Of a DNA stretch of 64,000 nt, positions 22,390 through 32,153 are shown one piece after another. The translations under genes and the position numbers were made by a program. Below the pieces are notes generated by a model. It worked only from the letters and a program-made list of their open reading frames with translations. It was not told the origin of the DNA and ran no database searches. Source of the stretch: Bradyrhizobium sp. ARR65 (lineage in GTDB: Bacteria > Pseudomonadota > Alphaproteobacteria > Rhizobiales > Xanthobacteraceae); assembly GCF_000472385.1 (NCBI RefSeq), contig NZ_AWZU01000020.1:77520-141519 (forward strand), given 5' to 3'. Each line of letters begins with the position of its first letter. Position 1 is the first letter of the stretch.

Positions 22390-23763
22390 ATGGCTTTTAC
22401 GATCGCCATTATCGGCCGGCCGAACGTCGGAAAATCCACCTTGTTCAACCGTCTCGTTGGACAAAAGCTGGCGCTGGTCGATGACGAACCCGGCGTGACG
22501 CGCGACCGCCGCGAAGGCGAGGCAAAGCTCGGCGATCTCGCCTTCACCATCATCGACACGGCCGGCCTCGATGAAGGGCCGAAGGGCTCGCTGACGGCGC
22601 GGATGCAGGAACAGACCGAGACGGCCATCAAGCTTTCGGATGCGCTGATGTTCGTGATCGACGCTCGCGTCGGGCTGACGCCCGCCGATCGCGCCTTTGC
22701 CGATTTCGCGCGAAAGGCAAACAAGCCGGTGCTGCTGCTCGCCAACAAGAGCGAGGGCAGGCACGGCGAGGCCGGCGCCCTGGAGGCCTATGCGCTGGGG
22801 CTCGGCGATCCGATCCAGATCTCGGCCGAGCATGGCGAGGGGCTTGGCGATCTCTACGAGGCGTTGCGCGAGTTGCTGCCCGAGCAGGCCGAGGAGGCTG
22901 AAGCCGGCACCGAGGAAATGGAGGCCGAGGCATCGACCCGTCCGATCCGTGTCGCCATCGTCGGCCGTCCCAACGCTGGCAAATCCACGCTGATCAACCA
23001 GCTTATCGGCGAGGAACGCTTGCTGACCAGTGCCGAGGCCGGAACCACGCGCGATTCCGTTGCGGTCGAGATCGACTGGGAAGGCCGGCTGTTTCGCGTG
23101 TTCGACACCGCCGGCCTGCGGCGTCGCTCGCGCATCGAGGAGAAGCTGGAGAAGCTGTCGGTGGCGGACGCGCTGCGCGCAGTGCGCTTTGCCGAAGTGG
23201 TGGTGCTGATGATGGATGCGCAGCATCGCTTCGAGGAGCAGGATCTGCGCATCGCCGACCTGATCGAGCGTGAGGGCCGCGCGATCGTGATCGCCGTCAG
23301 CAAATGGGACCTGATGGAGGGCAAGGGCGGAAAGATTGCGCAGCTCCGCGCCGACGCCGATCACTGGCTGCCACAAGTCGCAGGAGCGCCGGTCGTGGCA
23401 GTCTCCGGCCTGACCGGGGAGGGCATCGACCGGCTGATGGAGGCCATCGTGCAGGCCTATGCGATCTGGAACAAGCGCGTGCCGACTTCGGCGCTCAATC
23501 GCTGGTTCGAACAGGCCATCCAGGCCAATCCGCCGCCCGCGGTCTCCGGCCGCCGGCTAAAGCTCAACTACATCACCCAGACCAAGGCGCGGCCGCCGAG
23601 CTTTGTGCTGTTCTGCTCGCGCGCGGATGCGGTGCCGCAGTCTTACTTGCGCTACCTTACCAACTCCCTGCGCGCGGTGTTCGGCTTGCCGGGCACGCCG
23701 GTGCGGATCACCCTACGCGAGAAGGCCAACCCCTTCGCGCATAAGCGCAAGCGGTTGTCATGA
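22390..23763 (+). CDS. der: Ribosome-assembly GTPase Der (EngA)
   Basis: Essential GTPase with two tandem G domains and a KH-like C-terminal domain, 457 residues, acting in assembly of the 50S subunit. G1 motifs GRPNVGKSTLFNRL (about 8-21) and GRPNAGKSTLINQL are both intact, as are DTAGL (twice), NKSEG and SKWDLMEG. The KH-like region covers the last about 100 residues (NRWFEQAIQANPPPAVSGRR, PVRITLREKANPF). It ends convergently with the second liv-type binding-protein gene, with a strong stem-loop in between. Confidence 0.97.
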   Translation: MAFTIAIIGRPNVGKSTLFNRLVGQKLALVDDEPGVTRDRREGEAKLGDLAFTIIDTAGLDEGPKGSLTARMQEQTETAIKLSDALMFVIDARVGLTPADRAFADFARKANKPVLLLANKSEGRHGEAGALEAYALGLGDPIQISAEHGEGLGDLYEALRELLPEQAEEAEAGTEEMEAEASTRPIRVAIVGRPNAGKSTLINQLIGEERLLTSAEAGTTRDSVAVEIDWEGRLFRVFDTAGLRRRSRIEEKLEKLSVADALRAVRFAEVVVLMMDAQHRFEEQDLRIADLIEREGRAIVIAVSKWDLMEGKGGKIAQLRADADHWLPQVAGAPVVAVSGLTGEGIDRLMEAIVQAYAIWNKRVPTSALNRWFEQAIQANPPPAVSGRRLKLNYITQTKARPPSFVLFCSRADAVPQSYLRYLTNSLRAVFGLPGTPVRITLREKANPFAHKRKRLS

Positions 23764-23806
23764 ACGACCGCGCGCCGGAGGTGCAGTTTCGGTTGGCTGG
23801 GTGAGA

Positions 23807-23838
23807 TTCCGGGTCTGGTCCTTCGGACCATCCCGGAA
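23807..23838. terminator. Bidirectional stem-loop between convergent genes
   Basis: TTCCGGG-tct-GGTCC-TTC-GGACC-at-CCCGGAA: two stacked stems, 7 and 5 bp, with a small internal loop. It lies between der and the binding-protein gene and suits a bidirectional terminator. Almost the same hairpin occurs at 34740-34770, so it is also a member of an interspersed repeat family. Confidence 0.75.
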
Positions 23839-23852
23839 AGACTGCTAGGCAG

Positions 23853-25094
23853 TCACTTCTTCACCAGCGGGCACTCGCTCGCTTCCAGCGGCTTGGCGGC
23901 GTCCTCCGGCGAGATGGTCGCGACCAGCTTGTAATAGTCCCACGGATATTTCGACTCTTCCGGCTTCTTCACCTCGAACAGATAAGCCGGAATGATGCGG
24001 CGGCCGTCGGCGCGGAGCGGCCCCTTGCCGAACAGGGGATCGTCGGTCGGGATCTCCTTCATCTTGGTAACGACCTTGGCGCCATCATGCGGATTGCCGC
24101 CCAGCGCTTCCAGCGCCTTCAGGTAGTGCAGCACGGCCGCGTAGTTTCCCGCCACCGTCATCGACGGCATCGTGCCCTTCGGCGAAACCTTCTGGAATCG
24201 CTTGGACCATTCGCGCGTCTTGTCGTTGAGGTCCCAATAGAAGGATTCGGTGAAAGTGAGGCCCTGTGCGGTCTTCAAACCCAGCGCATGCACGTCGTTG
24301 ATGAAGAGCAGGAGCGCCGCGATTTTCTGGCCGCCCGACACGATGCCGAATTCGGATGCCTGCTTGATCGCATTGGTAGTGTCGCCACCGGCATTGGCCA
24401 GACCGATCACCTTCGCTTTCGACGACTGCGCCTGCAGTAGGAAGGAGGAGAAATCCGAGGTGTTGAGCGGATGCCTGACACCGCCGAGCACCTTGCCGCC
24501 ATTGGCTGTGACGACCGCCGATGTGTCGCGCTCGAGTGCTTGGCCGAACGCGTAGTCGGCGGTCAGGAAGAACCAGCTATCGCCGCCCGCTTTGGTCAGC
24601 GCCTTGCCGGTGCCGTTGGCGAGCATGTAGGTGTCGTAGGTGTACGAGATCGTGTTCGGCGAGCAGGCCTTGCCGGTGAGGTCGGCGGTCGCCGCGCCCG
24701 AGTTGAGCAGGATCGCGTTCTTCTCGCGCACGACATTGCTCACGGCCAGCGCCACGCCCGAGTTCGGCGTATCGGCGATGGCGTCGACCTTGTCATTGTC
24801 GATCCATGACCGCGTGATGTTGACGCCGACGTCGGGCTTGTTCTGGTGGTCGCCGCTTAAGACGTCGATGTTCCAGCCCTTGGCGGGCAGCCCGGAATCC
24901 TCGACTGCCATCTTGATCGCGGCCACCGAATTGGGGCCGCCGATATCGGCATAGAGGCTCGACATGTCGTTGAGCACGCCGATCTTGACGTTCTTGTCAT
25001 CCGCGCATGCCGACGTGGCGAGGCCAAACCCAGCAAAACCAACTCCAGCAAAGGCAATGAGCGCGGCAGCGCGCCGCGGGAGCGTCATCCTCAT
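23853..25094 (-). CDS. Orphan Liv-type periplasmic binding protein
   Basis: A 413-residue paralogue of the binding protein at 1252-2475, sharing blocks such as SLYADIGGPNS, GDHQNKPDVGVN, NSGVALAVSN, GGDSWFFLTADYAFG and the C-terminal EIPTDDPLFGKG. The signal peptide ends at about residue 31 (ACA, then DDKNVKIG). The ATG at 25094 has GGAGGG five bases upstream. No permease or ATPase gene is adjacent, so it may feed the importer at 1-4383 or another one with a different ligand. The nearby upstream region (25095-25223) has no clear promoter. Confidence 0.9.
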   Translation of the reverse strand: MRMTLPRRAAALIAFAGVGFAGFGLATSACADDKNVKIGVLNDMSSLYADIGGPNSVAAIKMAVEDSGLPAKGWNIDVLSGDHQNKPDVGVNITRSWIDNDKVDAIADTPNSGVALAVSNVVREKNAILLNSGAATADLTGKACSPNTISYTYDTYMLANGTGKALTKAGGDSWFFLTADYAFGQALERDTSAVVTANGGKVLGGVRHPLNTSDFSSFLLQAQSSKAKVIGLANAGGDTTNAIKQASEFGIVSGGQKIAALLLFINDVHALGLKTAQGLTFTESFYWDLNDKTREWSKRFQKVSPKGTMPSMTVAGNYAAVLHYLKALEALGGNPHDGAKVVTKMKEIPTDDPLFGKGPLRADGRRIIPAYLFEVKKPEESKYPWDYYKLVATISPEDAAKPLEASECPLVKK

Positions 25095-25223
25095 GTGTTC
25101 CCTCCTCACGTTATAAGGCGGGACGGCTCTCTTGCGGAGCCTTATCCACCAGCCTCGGTTCCCGATTATCTCCATCTTGAGACAAGCGGCAATCCCGATG
25201 AGCCGTTTTGACGCGGCGCTCGG

Positions 25224-25646
25224 TTAACGCAGCGCGTCCGATGTCACCTTGAACTTCTGGATTCGTTTTCCGTTGTCGACCTCTGCGGTGTAGACGTTGC
25301 CGAGCTTGTCGACGGCGATGGCATGGACCCAGTGAAACTGTGCGGCATTGCGGCCGCCGCGGCCGAAGCTGCCGACCACCGTACCATCGTCGCGCCTGAT
25401 AATGCGGATCTCATTGTTCTCGCCATCGGCGGAAAGCAGGTAGGTCTGCTGCGGGTCGGGCCAGAGCGCGATGTCCCATACCGAGCCGTTGCCGAGCGCG
25501 TTCTTCTCGAAGAAGAATTCCTTCACGAAGGTACCGTTTTTCCTGAATACCTGGATGCGGTCGTTGATGCGATCGTAGACATAGACGAGGCCGTCATCGG
25601 CGATTTTCACGCAATGCACGGGATTGCCGAATTGCTGCGCAATGAC
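25224..25646 (-). pseudogene. Remnant of an NHL-repeat (beta-propeller) protein
   Basis: About 140 codons of a six-bladed beta-propeller protein lacking its start. The visible blades carry FGNPVHCVKIADDGLVYVYD, DRIQVFRKNGTFVKEF, SVWDIALW and HWVHAIAVDKLGNVYTAE, the NHL repeat pattern seen in peptidylamidoglycolate lyase-like and Vgb-like proteins. The coding sequence begins immediately after, and in the same frame as, the stop codon of the SDR gene upstream, so the N-terminal blades were lost by deletion. A GTG at 25619 could start a 131-residue product, but a two- to three-blade fragment would not close a propeller. A gene decayed by truncation is the best reading. Confidence 0.75.
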
Positions 25647-26387
25647 TCAGGTTGGCGGATGAAAACTCATCAGCGTTCGCGTCTTGTAGTCGTAGAACTT
25701 GCCGGTCTCGGTCCAGTCGGCTGCGCACATCGGCACGATGAATTCGGCCGCCTGTTCGGGTGTATCCAGCGTCATCGGGTCTTCGCCCGGAAATACGCTG
25801 GCGCGCATGCGGGTGCGGATCGGGCCCGGATTGAACAGGTTGACGCGGATGTTGGTGCTTGCGGTCTCGTTGGCCCAGACCCGCACCAGCGTTTCCAGCG
25901 CGGCCTTGGAGGTCGCGTATGGACCGAGATAGGCGGTCGCCTTGTTGGCCGCGCCTGAGGTCACGAACACGGCGCGTCCCGCATCGGATTTCTTCAGCAG
26001 CGGCTCCATGCAGCGGATGAGCTGGAAGTTGGCGGTGACGTTGATCGACAGCACGTCGTTCCACGATTTCAAATCGACATGCCCAAGCGGTGAGGAGGGG
26101 CCGGCAATGCCGGCATTGCCGACGAGAATGTCGATCTTGCCGTGGCGTTCATGCAGCGCCGCGCCAAGGCGTGCGATGCCGTCGCAATCGGTGAGGCTGA
26201 GCGGCACCAGCGTCGCCTGGCCGCCGTCCTTCCTGATTTCGTCATCGAGCTCTTCGAGCCCGCCTTGCGTGCGGGCTACCGCGACGATGTGCGCACCTCG
26301 CTTGGCTAGCGCACGCGCTGTCGCATAGCCGATGCCGCGCGAGGCGCCCGTCACAAGGGCAATACGGGAGGTGAGGGGCTGGGTCAT
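25647..26387 (-). CDS. Short-chain dehydrogenase/reductase
   Basis: A classical SDR oxidoreductase of 246 residues. The cofactor site TGASRGIGYATARA follows directly after the N-terminus, NAGIAG marks the NNAG motif, and the catalytic tetrad is seen as N-S-Y-K (SINVTAN, VTSGAANKATAY, YATSK). The VAVAR segment with an arginine after the second beta strand suggests NADP(H). The sequence resembles YciK-type reductases of proteobacteria. It lies downstream of purF with a palindromic repeat in between, and the NHL remnant follows in frame after its stop. The substrate is unknown. The start at 26387 is chosen because the fold begins there. Confidence 0.9.
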   Translation of the reverse strand: MTQPLTSRIALVTGASRGIGYATARALAKRGAHIVAVARTQGGLEELDDEIRKDGGQATLVPLSLTDCDGIARLGAALHERHGKIDILVGNAGIAGPSSPLGHVDLKSWNDVLSINVTANFQLIRCMEPLLKKSDAGRAVFVTSGAANKATAYLGPYATSKAALETLVRVWANETASTNIRVNLFNPGPIRTRMRASVFPGEDPMTLDTPEQAAEFIVPMCAADWTETGKFYDYKTRTLMSFHPPT

Positions 26388-26408
26388 GTATCGAACGGAT
26401 CCAAGTGT

Positions 26409-26494
26409 GTAGGGTGGGCAAAGCCAACCGTGCCCACCAAGCACATCAATGCTGACAGTGGTGGGCACCGCGCAAGCGCCTTTGCCCATCCTAC
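26409..26494. repeat. Interspersed inverted repeat, GTAGGGTGGGC type
   Basis: GTAGGGTGGGCAAAG (26409-26423) and CTTTGCCCATCCTAC (26480-26494) form arms with one mismatch; nested TGCCCACCA/TGGTGGGCA (26431-26439/26459-26467) add a second stem. I recognise it from memory as a frequent Bradyrhizobium intergenic element. It lies between the SDR start and the purF stop. Confidence 0.8.
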
Positions 26495-26506
26495 GGATCT
26501 AAAAGC

Positions 26507-28039
<1,533 letters not shown>

Positions 28040-28049
28040 CTCGCCCAAG

Positions 28050-28679
28050 TTAGTGTGCCGCGGGTTTCTCGATCAGTTTTTTCAGGCTGTCGCGCGCAGG
28101 TTTGGTGTAGCCCTCGCTGCCGGTCCCTGGGGACGGATCAGCGTCGGTTTGCTCTTCCTCGGACTTATTCTTCTTGAACCGTTTTAAAATGGTGTTCTCG
28201 GGGTCGTCCGGCAAGAGTGACATCAGCCATTCCCCCGTCCCCTGCAGAACAACGCGAGACTTGGCGTTGGCGACCCAGTCTGGCCGCTGCTTGTCCGGCA
28301 CCAGCCAGGTGAAGAACAGGAACGCGACTACAACGATCAGAAGGCCCCGCGCCAAGCCGAACAGGAAGCCCAATGTGCGGTCGAGGGCACCGATCCGGGA
28401 GTCCAGGACCATGTCGGAGATCCTGACCGTAATCACGGAAACGACGATCAAGGTTCCGATGAAGACGCCGGCCACCACGACGACCGCGGCGACCGTATCA
28501 TTGCTGAAGTAGGTTTTGGCAGTCGGCAGCAGCTTTGAGAATGAATAAAGAGTTACCACCGCGGCGGCGCCCCAGGCCGCGATCGACAGGATTTCGCGCA
28601 TGAAGCCGCGAACCATCGCAAGCAGCCCGGAAATCAGCATCACGCCGAGCAGGATGAGGTCGAGAATCGTTATCGGCAT
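28050..28679 (-). CDS. cvpA: CvpA family membrane protein
   Basis: A 209-residue inner-membrane protein with four hydrophobic segments in the first 130 residues and a charged cytoplasmic tail of about 70. LDLILLGVMLISGLLAMVRG and FLFGLARGLLIVVVAFL match the colicin V production protein family, which lies next to purF in many proteobacteria. Its role is linked in the family to envelope stress tolerance and purF-region expression, without a settled activity. It ends ten bases before the purF start. The 205 bases upstream to radA hold only a possible promoter. Confidence 0.93.
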   Translation of the reverse strand: MPITILDLILLGVMLISGLLAMVRGFMREILSIAAWGAAAVVTLYSFSKLLPTAKTYFSNDTVAAVVVVAGVFIGTLIVVSVITVRISDMVLDSRIGALDRTLGFLFGLARGLLIVVVAFLFFTWLVPDKQRPDWVANAKSRVVLQGTGEWLMSLLPDDPENTILKRFKKNKSEEEQTDADPSPGTGSEGYTKPARDSLKKLIEKPAAH

Positions 28680-28884
28680 CGGCTGGTCAGGTCGCTCGCA
28701 GGTCCAAGAAATTCTGAAAGACGGAGTTCCGAAAAATGGTTCCGAATCGGCGCCTCATCGCTTGCCTTATGGCTAGAGGGCAAGTCCTCTGATCCCGCAA
28801 GGTCGGGCAACGCGCCATTCACCGTATTCAGTTCGCCTTATGCGGCGGATGTATAGCGGCGAGGGCGGCCGAGGTCACGTCTGG

Positions 28885-30330
28885 CTAGCCGTCCTGGCGG
28901 CGGAATCTTGCCGGTGTGGCATTTTTCTCAACCGTTGCGGTTTCCCGCTGCGGCCTGCGGCTCCCGCGTGCGGCGATCTCGGCCACCAACGTGCTTAAGC
29001 CGCCAACGCTGTTCAGCGCAAGCCCGGCATCGCCCCCAGCCTCGCCGCGCGCTGATTCGGGCAGGATTGCCCGGCCGAAGCCGAGCTTGGCGGCTTCCTT
29101 GAGCCGGGCCGCGGTTTGCGCCACCGGCCGCACCGCTCCGGATAGCGAAACTTCCCCGAAATAGACCGCATCCGTCGGCAGCGGAGCATTCACGAGCGAG
29201 GACACCAGGGCAGCCGCGGCCGCGAGGTCGGCCGCCGGTTCCTGGATGCGCAACCCGCCCGCGACATTGAGATAGACGTCATGCCCGGACAGTTTCACCC
29301 CGCAATGGGCCTCCAGCACTGCCAGCACCATCGAGAGACGGCTGGGGTCCCACCCCACCACGGCTCGGCGCGGCGTACCAAGCGAGGTCGGAGCCACCAG
29401 GGCTTGCAGCTCGACCAACACCGGGCGGGTGCCCTCGATGCCGGCAAACACCGCCGTGCCCGGACTGCCGAGGTCACGCTCGGAGAGAAACAGTTCGGAG
29501 GGATTGGAGACCTCGCGCAGGCCGAGGCCCGTCATCTCGAACACGCCGATCTCATCGGTCGGACCGAACCGGTTTTTCACCGAGCGCAGAATCCGGAACT
29601 GCTGCGAGCCTTCACCCTCGAAGGACATCACCGCGTCGACCATGTGCTCGACCACGCGGGGGCCGGCGATCTGGCCATCCTTGGTGACGTGTCCGACCAA
29701 GATGATCGCGGCACCCGTCTTCTTGGCAAAACGGATCAGCGCCTGCGCCGAGGCACGGACCTGCGTTACCGTGCCGGGCGCGGACTCCACCGTGTCGGTC
29801 CACATGGTCTGGATGGAATCGATCACGATCAGCCGCGGCACGGCGCCCTCGGAGAGCGTCGAGATGATGTCCTCGACCGAGGTTTCCGAGGCAAGCTGCA
29901 CTGGTGCGTCGGACAGGCCAAGCCGCTCCGCGCGCAGCCGCACCTGCGCGATCGCCTCTTCGCCGGAGATATAGACCGCGCGATGGCCGGCGCGGGCCAG
30001 CAGGCTCGTGGCCTGTGTCAGGAGTGTCGATTTGCCGATGCCGGGATCGCCGCCAAGCAGCAGCACCGACCCGCGCACAAAGCCGCCGCCGGTGACGCGG
30101 TCGAGCTCGGCCATGCCGGAAGCGAGGCGGGGGGCATCCTGGCTCTTGCCGCTCAGGCTTTCGAGCTGGAACGTCCGGCCCTTGCGCCTGGAGCGAATCG
30201 AAACCGGTACAGCGGCGGAATCTTCCTCGGCCAGCGTATTCCACTCGCCGCAGGCATCGCACTTGCCCTGCCAGCGGTTATAGGCCGCGCCGCAGTTCTG
30301 GCAGACAAAGGAGAGCGTCGATTTGGCCAT
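28885..30330 (-). CDS. radA: DNA repair protein RadA (Sms)
   Basis: RecA-related ATPase that promotes branch migration in recombination, 481 residues. The N-terminal zinc finger is CQNCGAAYNRWQGKCDACGE; the Walker A is GGDPGIGKSTLL, the RadA-specific KNRFG motif is in SVKNRFGPTDEIG, and the C-terminal Lon-protease-like domain begins near FAGIEGTRPVLVELQ. The tail of about 30 residues (GSRRPQRETATVEKNATPA) is not conserved. It begins 18 bases after the TauE/SafE gene stop on the same strand, so it may be co-transcribed with it. Confidence 0.96.
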   Translation of the reverse strand: MAKSTLSFVCQNCGAAYNRWQGKCDACGEWNTLAEEDSAAVPVSIRSRRKGRTFQLESLSGKSQDAPRLASGMAELDRVTGGGFVRGSVLLLGGDPGIGKSTLLTQATSLLARAGHRAVYISGEEAIAQVRLRAERLGLSDAPVQLASETSVEDIISTLSEGAVPRLIVIDSIQTMWTDTVESAPGTVTQVRASAQALIRFAKKTGAAIILVGHVTKDGQIAGPRVVEHMVDAVMSFEGEGSQQFRILRSVKNRFGPTDEIGVFEMTGLGLREVSNPSELFLSERDLGSPGTAVFAGIEGTRPVLVELQALVAPTSLGTPRRAVVGWDPSRLSMVLAVLEAHCGVKLSGHDVYLNVAGGLRIQEPAADLAAAAALVSSLVNAPLPTDAVYFGEVSLSGAVRPVAQTAARLKEAAKLGFGRAILPESARGEAGGDAGLALNSVGGLSTLVAEIAARGSRRPQRETATVEKNATPARFRRQDG

Positions 30331-30348
30331 GCGAAAGGGAATCGCCGT

Positions 30349-31077
30349 TCACGGGGATTGCGTGGCATCCCATAGCATGGATAGGCCGGCCGCGAGCATG
30401 ATCGCGTCCATCACCAGGCGAAATATGTCAGGCTCGAGCCTCAGGACAAAGCGCTTGGCAATGAAGGCGCCGAACATCAGGGACGAGCCCGCGATCAGGC
30501 CCTTGATTGCGACATCAGGCGTCAGCGCGCCGAAGCGCTGGAAGGTCACCGACTTGCTGACATAAAGCCCGAGCGAACTCGCCGCCTCAGTCGCCAGGAA
30601 CGCGCCCTTGGTCAGGCCGTAGAACAGGAATAGCGGCACGCTCAACGGGCCGGTCGAAGCGACGATGCCTGTGAGATAGCCGATCAGCGCGCCGCCGATC
30701 GCCAGATGCCAGAGCCGCGCTTTGAGGTGATGCCGGGCCAGCCAATGCCGCACCGGCACCATCGCGATCAGGAACAGCCCGATTGCGATATCGACCGCAT
30801 GGGAGGGCAGGGCGAGCAGGGTGCGTGCCCCGAGCGCTGCGGCCGGAATCCCGGTCGCGGAATAGGCGAGGCAGGCGCGCCAATCGACCTCGCGCCACCA
30901 TGCGAGAATGCGCGACAAATTCGCCATCACGGCCGCAATCGCCATGATCGGCACCGCCTGCTTGGGCCCGTATTGATACACCAGCACCGGCATCAGCATG
31001 ATCGAGGAGCCGGTGCCGACAATGCCGGAGATCGTGCCCGCGATAAGGCCGACAACAAGGACGAACAGGAAGCCCAC
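30349..31077 (-). CDS. TauE/SafE family anion exporter
   Basis: An inner-membrane protein of the TSUP family, 242 residues, with about eight hydrophobic segments. The N-terminal GLIAGTISGIVGTGSSIMLM and the second-half GYLTGIVASTGPLSVPLFLF are the duplicated family signature. Substrates of relatives are sulfite, sulfoacetate or other organosulfur anions; the one here is unknown. A GTG at 31077 with GGAG eight bases upstream is taken as start, because the longer open frame runs into the repeat at 31272-31680. A decayed copy of its 5' part is found at 34522-34640. It lies 18 bases upstream of radA. Confidence 0.88.
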   Translation of the reverse strand: MGFLFVLVVGLIAGTISGIVGTGSSIMLMPVLVYQYGPKQAVPIMAIAAVMANLSRILAWWREVDWRACLAYSATGIPAAALGARTLLALPSHAVDIAIGLFLIAMVPVRHWLARHHLKARLWHLAIGGALIGYLTGIVASTGPLSVPLFLFYGLTKGAFLATEAASSLGLYVSKSVTFQRFGALTPDVAIKGLIAGSSLMFGAFIAKRFVLRLEPDIFRLVMDAIMLAAGLSMLWDATQSP

Positions 31078-31271
31078 GGCGACGTCTCCGCGAATCGAGC
31101 GATCCAGTTTGCGCGTCGTTGCAAGAACAGCGAACCGTCTGGCCACCGCGCGGACCAGGATTGCATAATTGCGCTCACAATGAGGGACGAAAAGTTGCGG
31201 GGTGGAACACATAACCACTCGTTCTCGCGACGGGATTCGTCCGAGCTTTGCGTCAACGTCACCCTCTCGTA

Positions 31272-31680
31272 TCAAGAGGGCGCAGGGAAGACCGGGTGGC
31301 CGCCGCACCCGGGGCCCTCGCGCCAAGAAACTTGCGCAAAAGGGCGCGTGACCACAGGTACAGGCGGAAACACTCCGGCCTTCCCTGCGCGGTAGTTTAC
31401 GGCTTACTTCGTACTCTCCCCGGTGAGACCACGCTTTGTTGTCGCCGTCGCCAGCGTGATGCGAAGCATCATCGCCGACTTAGCACCTGCATCAGGGCGC
31501 CAGGACCACACGACTTCACCGTCCGCGTCCGTGTGCGTTCGTCATCGACACATCCGCGTCCACCGCATCCCGCCCCACGTTTCGTGACGATCGCGATACG
31601 CCCCTTGTGTCGAGGCGGGATGCTGCGCACTATACTGAAAATCAGAATTTCGGAAAAGAAGAATATTTTGATGCCTCGGG
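31272..31680 (+). repeat. Long interspersed repeat, copy B
   Basis: About 0.41 kb related to copy A (16130-16676) in the opposite orientation. GCGCAGGGAAGACCGG (31280-31295) pairs with CCGGCCTTCCCTGCGC (31375-31390). Shared blocks include ACAGGTACAGGCGGAAACAC, GGGCGCCAGGACCACACG, CGATCGCGATACG and AATTTCGGAAAA. The element lies upstream of the TauE gene and explains the long spurious N-terminal reading frame there. Confidence 0.8.
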
Positions 31681-32153
31681 CTTGACAGGACTCTTGAGAA
31701 CGGCGCCTCGCCGGGCAAATCAGCTCAAGGAACGCCCTTGAACGACACTGACCGTGAGGGCCACGCTGGCGCCTTAGATCAAACAAGTCCTGATTTCGGA
31801 GATTCGCGATATCCGTGAGCGCATCGGGAGGTCAGACTCCATTCTATACTCAGAAGCGGGCGTTAACGGCTCTAGCGGGCACGTCGGGCTGGGCCAACAA
31901 GAGACATTCTGCGAGTCCTGAGGGCTGGGGTCCGCGCACAATTTGGCGCCGCCGCCAGCTCTTTCCAAAGTGAAACCGCCGGTGATCGTGACCCTATTCG
32001 GGTAGACCGGTCGCGGCAGTAAAGGAATGTCGAGGAGAGATAATCGCGTAGCCAGTTGCGCCGGCTAGTGTCCTGACTCTCAAATGCCCTGTAAAACTCA
32101 CGCTGCCTCGACTTGATCGAGTGCGGTGCGTTCTGGATTCATGGGTTCACGGC
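31681..32153. other. Intergenic, no gene recognised
   Basis: About 470 bases between repeat B and the cyclase 3' end. Base composition is less GC-rich than the neighbours by eye. Open frames are short and lack plausible starts. No tRNA, insertion-sequence end or strong terminator was seen. Confidence 0.5.

Noticed and set aside
21051..22748. Very long minus-strand frame opposite the YfgM-like, lipoprotein and der genes
   Set aside because: It covers three unrelated genes on the other strand. The Arg/Leu/Gly-rich sequence is what reverse frames of high-GC genes produce.
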